This document shows positions 60,578-64,000 of a stretch of 64,000 nucleotides of DNA, in pieces (the first letter of the stretch is position 1; each line of letters opens with the position of its first letter). The stretch comes from Chrysomallon squamiferum (taxonomy: Eukaryota > Mollusca > Gastropoda > Neomphalida > Peltospiridae). The position numbers and the translations under genes are program-made. The notes below the pieces were generated by a model. That model ran no database searches. It saw only the letters and a list, made by a program, of their open reading frames with translations, and was not told the DNA's origin. The stretch spans positions 7,141,059 through 7,205,058 of the forward strand of contig CM022678.1 in assembly GCA_012295275.1 (NCBI GenBank), read 5' to 3'.

Positions 60578-63118
60578 CATATACATTATAATACTCATAT
60601 GCACACCCATACAGAGATAGACAAAATTAACGGGTATAAGAATTCACATACAGACACACACACAGACACACATAATTTACCTGGCAGAGTCTTGTGCGTG
60701 TTGAAATCACGTAGGGGAACAATAAAGAAGTGCACTCCATGATTATCTCCCTTTATCAACAACTGTGCTGCCACTACACAGACATTTGATGATTTACCCA
60801 CTGAAAACAATAAAAAAATAAATATGTATATATAACAACAACAACAACAACAACAAATAAATAAATAAAATAAATAAATAAATAAATAAGTAAAAAATAA
60901 ATAAAAAATAAAAAAAAAAATAAAAAATTTTTAAAAAATGAAGTAAAAATTTTAACATGCTGACAGTATGCCATCACTTTTCAAAAGGAAAAAACTGGCA
61001 ATATTTTTATTTTTATTAGGATACACTGCATTATTTTTATTAAGTTACTAACTTTTTTTTTTTTTAACTCTCTTTAAGAAACGTATTTTTTATTATGAGA
61101 AAAGATTGATGTCAAAAATGAAAAAACAATCTCAGGAACACACAAACACACACATTAACACATACACCCAAACATAAACACACACAGACACACATACACC
61201 CATACATAAACACACACTCACACACACACAGACATATAAACACACTTAAAAACACACACACATACTTACAGAAACATACATACACATTCAATCATGTATA
61301 TGTACATATATAAATACACTGAAATAAAAATACACAGATATAAACATACACTGATATACAGTCATATAAACACACACACACTATACAGACAGGCACACAC
61401 ACACACCTACATAGACATATTAATACACACACACACAAAACCAGACATGACCTTTTTGATAGGTCTAAACAAATAATCACTGACAAATAATCATAGATAC
61501 CTACATCCACCAACCCAGAATTTTATAGAAGTCAGCTTTGGTGAGTTTAAAACAAATTCTTCAGTTGCAACATCGTATGTTGCTGTGGTTTCCAAGCCCC
61601 TAACAAAGGATCCTAAAAATAACATAGAAAAAAAAGTAACAATATTTAAATTACTGAAATCACTGTCAATAACAACATTAGTTATCAATTGATTATAGCA
61701 CGTTAAAAATGGCCAAATAGTTTTGCAATACGGTTATTGAAACTAATGAATTAATCTTGGACAAACACATTTACATAAAAGATTTCATTTCTGGCTTAAT
61801 TCTGGCTAATTAAGATTCTGTGTGGCTAAATATTTGGCTATAGCTTTATGAAAAACAAAATGTAACATGGCACCTCCTGCACTTGGTGTAATTAAAAATA
61901 TAATCTAAATGGAACAGGATTTGTTTTACAAATTTCTCACAAGATAAGAGACATTACTGTAAATATTAGAAAATAATCTGATTTAACCTTCATAGCATAA
62001 AATTACAAGATATGTTGATCAGTATTACTCTAAATGACAAACTGTATACATTCAAACAGTCATCCCAAAAAATAAAAATGTATCTAAATTCTTTGAAATG
62101 TTTTTGTACATACATACCATGACCAATCTCAGTCTGAGCATATGTTCCTATAATCTGAAGATTATATGCCAGTGGCAGCCATTTTGATTTCTGCTCTTCT
62201 GTTCCTTGGCCAATGATTGTTGGAATAAAAGCAGCATCGTGTAGGAACAATGGTGCAACATGACCAGCAAAAAAAACCCTTTAAAAAAAAAAAAATTTTA
62301 AATTATATTTTTAAAAACATAAGAATTTTGAACTTTTATTCTTCATCAGAATGCTAAAACATAATCTTTGCATACCTTATATTAAACATAGGCATTCCAG
62401 TTTTCATTAATATTTAAGATTTTGTTATAATGTGTTGTTTATTTTTTTATTTATCATCATTTTATATATCTGTATTATAAAGTAAAAACATGGTATAATT
62501 ATATTTTAGGTTTTGTCCTTAATTTTCACTTATTTAGCATACTTCATTGTTAACAAAGGTTGTTGTATTTAATGCATAAAAATATATTACATTAACTGAC
62601 TGTTCATAAACACTTTAAAACAAAAATGTCAGATTTTGATGTTTTAGTATTTGATACTTATTTCTTTCATCAGTTATTTGTATTCTTATTATTCTTATTA
62701 CTATTATTATTGTTGTTGTTGTTGTTATCATTATCAACATCATCATTGTTTATCAAACAATTAAAAGAAAAAGACGAAGTTAAAAATTCTTACTCAGAAA
62801 AGTAATTCAAATCTGAAGATTTTTTGAGTCCCAGCTCTTTTAATCTTCGATAAAATTCAATATTCTTTTTCACACACTCTCTATAGAATTCCTCCCTTGT
62901 TAACCTGCCATGAAGGTGTGCTATTTTACTTTCTGGGTCTTTGTCTGCCAGGGAATCTGAAAAAACAAAAACAAAGAAAAAAAAACATTTTATTTGCTTG
63001 ATTAAATATAGATTAAAATTGGACAAGTTTATTACTATGATAATTATTGTTACTATTATTTTTATAATTGTAATTATTGCTGTCATTTTTTTTATAATTA
63101 TTTTATTATTATTATTAT

Positions 63119-63183
<65 letters not shown>

Positions 63184-63728
63184 TATATAAAATTATGCTT
63201 ATTTTATGTTTCAAAATATTTGTATTTTTTATATATCTTTTTATAATAAGGAATAAAATGATTGTTAATTTTCGGAATATCTCTTTTCGTTTTGAAAACA
63301 CTTTTTTAATATTAGAAAAAATAAAAATGTAAAGTTTATTTAATTTATAATTGACGTTTAATACTGTAGATTTTATTTTTCATTTTTTTGCGCCAGAATA
63401 AATTTATCTTCTATCCTGTTGAGCTGTGTCTGGTATTAAAATAAACACATACAGAGATGCACACATTCTTTTTCTTTTCGAAAATGTAAACAACTCGTTC
63501 AAAAACAAATACTTTTGACGCTGAGCAGTATTATTTACAAATATTCACACAATTATTATTATTCTCTAATGAATTTAACTATGTCAAGTTTTAATTTTCA
63601 AACTAACGGATGTATCTTCTTCTTCGTGTCTCTTGTGGTCCACCGTACAAGACATAGGTTAAAAGTAAAGGATCGAATGTTGCTTGTTTTCTTTCTCGAA
63701 CGACATCTGGATTCACCGTAGAGGCCAT
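53982..63728 (-). CDS. ACOX1: peroxisomal acyl-CoA oxidase 1, copy B
   Basis: Fourteen exons: 63728-63608, 62956-62794, 62278-62118, 61612-61505, 60800-60681, 60344-60229, 59666-59497, 59026-58864, 57922-57732, 57191-57036, 56433-56328, 55517-55371, 54715-54509 and 54068-53982. Total 671 aa. Twelve exon lengths equal copy A exactly; only exon 10 (156 against 153 nt) and exon 14 (87 against 90) differ. Motifs: [10 protein letters not shown] (140-149), [10 protein letters not shown], catalytic [14 protein letters not shown] (Glu426), [21 protein letters not shown]-terminal SKL (PTS1). The sequence is clearly diverged from copy A, for example FWVGG for YWPGG and [11 protein letters not shown] at the exon 3 start, which suggests an old duplication and possibly a different acyl-chain preference. 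The reaction is as for copy A. Introns 6 and 11 contain minisatellites starting at the donor site. Confidence 0.96.
54102..54155. repeat. (GA)n microsatellite in ACOX1-B intron 13
   Basis: About 27 GA units about 35 bp from exon 14. Confidence 0.95.
55190..55325. repeat. CT-rich microsatellite in ACOX1-B intron 12
   Basis: Imperfect TCTC text and about 30 pure CT units (about 55229-55289), then CCCT repeats, about 50 bp from the exon 12 donor. Confidence 0.92.
56087..56320 (-). repeat. 42-bp minisatellite at the ACOX1-B exon 11 donor
   Basis: About five and a half copies of a 42-bp unit (GTCCAGCAAAATCACTGATT plus GACTCGTGACTAACTGACC). The array begins within about 10 bp of the donor at 56327; the most exon-proximal, degenerate unit (CAGTGTAATCAGTGATTCACG) merges with the donor GTACGTGA. 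Confidence 0.9.
57430..57560. repeat. AAT/AAC trinucleotide array in ACOX1-B intron 9
   Basis: ATAATA, then CAACAA and CAATAA runs. Confidence 0.9.
59090..59158. repeat. AGT trinucleotide array in ACOX1-B intron 7
   Basis: About 20 AGT/AGC units, then TAAA repeats (59202-59255). Confidence 0.9.
59770..60228 (-). repeat. 24-bp minisatellite of splice-donor copies, ACOX1-B intron 6
   Basis: About 18 units of 24 bp start exactly at the exon 6 donor (60228). On the gene strand each unit reads like ACTCACAG|GTGAGTACAGTG or ...CAG|GTGTGTACA. At least five units besides the real one carry CAG|GTGAGT intact (complement near 59919, 60014, 60129, 60175 and 60199). Read into from exon 6, the first unit gives VSTV then a stop. 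Confidence 0.92.
60508..60575. repeat. (CA)n microsatellite in ACOX1-B intron 5
   Basis: About 33 CA units. Confidence 0.95.
63104..63182. repeat. ATT/AGT trinucleotide array in ACOX1-B intron 1
   Basis: ATT units pass into about 20 AGT units. Confidence 0.93.
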
Positions 63729-64000
63729 TTTGGAGACGAGAGCAAAGTTTACATTATGACCTTTGCTCTTTACTAGAGTATACCGGCTCTAACTGTGTTT
63801 TGTTAGACATTAGAAGGGTGGATGGATGGAGGGTATTCAAGCCCTTGGGATTTCCGACAGCTGATATAAAGCAATCCTAAATAATTTTCATTTTATCAAA
63901 AATAAATTATTTATTTTATAATTAAGAAAAAAAAAAAAAAAAAATAAAATTGAAAAAAGAAAAAAAGAAAATGAAGTTAAATAAATAAATATTCTTTTGA
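63729..64000. other. upstream flank of ACOX1 copy B
   Basis: Contains the DR1-like site and otherwise AT-rich text ending in poly-A and TAAA runs. No gene seen. Confidence 0.6.
63757..63769 (-). promoter_or_regulatory. DR1-like nuclear-receptor site upstream of ACOX1 copy B
   Basis: On the gene strand it reads AGAGCA-A-AGGTCA: a perfect AGGTCA half-site preceded at DR1 spacing by a degenerate half. CAAAGGTCA is a good HNF4/RXR-type core. It sits 29-41 bp upstream of the ATG. A second related text (AGAGCAAAGTTTA, plus strand) lies at about 63740. Confidence 0.5.

Overview
This is an AT-rich, microsatellite-dense piece of an animal nuclear genome. The genes are interrupted by GT-AG introns and encode metazoan-type proteins. 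The low GC, long CT/GA, CA/GT, ATT and TTTA arrays and intron sizes would suit a lophotrochozoan invertebrate, perhaps a mollusc such as a cephalopod. That placement is a guess: no lineage-diagnostic gene was found. I rebuilt seven genes by hand by joining exons with matching reading phase; none has a long single ORF.

Layout: (1) 664-3449, minus: an unrecognised 187-aa protein, 4 exons. (2) 5041-10170, plus: a short secreted thioredoxin-fold protein derived from PDIA6 but lacking the CGHC redox site. (3) 13078-16958, plus: a FAM8A1-like RDD-domain membrane protein, 5 exons, 336 aa. (4) 22952-32094, minus: a complete PDIA6 with two CGHC domains and a KDEL tail, 12 exons, 431 aa, with a perfect ER-stress element about 100 bp upstream of its ATG. 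(5) 37283-40775, minus: a Rab20-like GTPase, 5 exons, 208 aa. (6) 41471-50491, plus, and (7) 53982-63728, minus: two peroxisomal acyl-CoA oxidase 1 paralogs arranged tail to tail. Each has 14 exons, 671 aa and a C-terminal SKL, and their exon lengths are almost identical.

Genes 2, 3 and 4 all belong to ER folding and quality control: a redox-dead PDIA6 relative, an ERAD (HRD1 complex) co-factor and an active PDI. Genes 6 and 7 perform the first, FAD-dependent step of peroxisomal beta-oxidation; both have DR1-type nuclear-receptor half-site pairs just upstream of the ATG. Rab20 and the first ACOX1 copy are divergently transcribed from a roughly 0.7-kb spacer.

The rest is introns and spacers filled with simple repeats, intronic minisatellites, two dispersed repeat families present twice each, and small TTAA-bordered or terminal-inverted-repeat elements. 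The most unusual features are the PDIA6-derived dead paralog, with every intron phase preserved, and several intronic tandem arrays whose units carry a copy of the neighbouring splice site.
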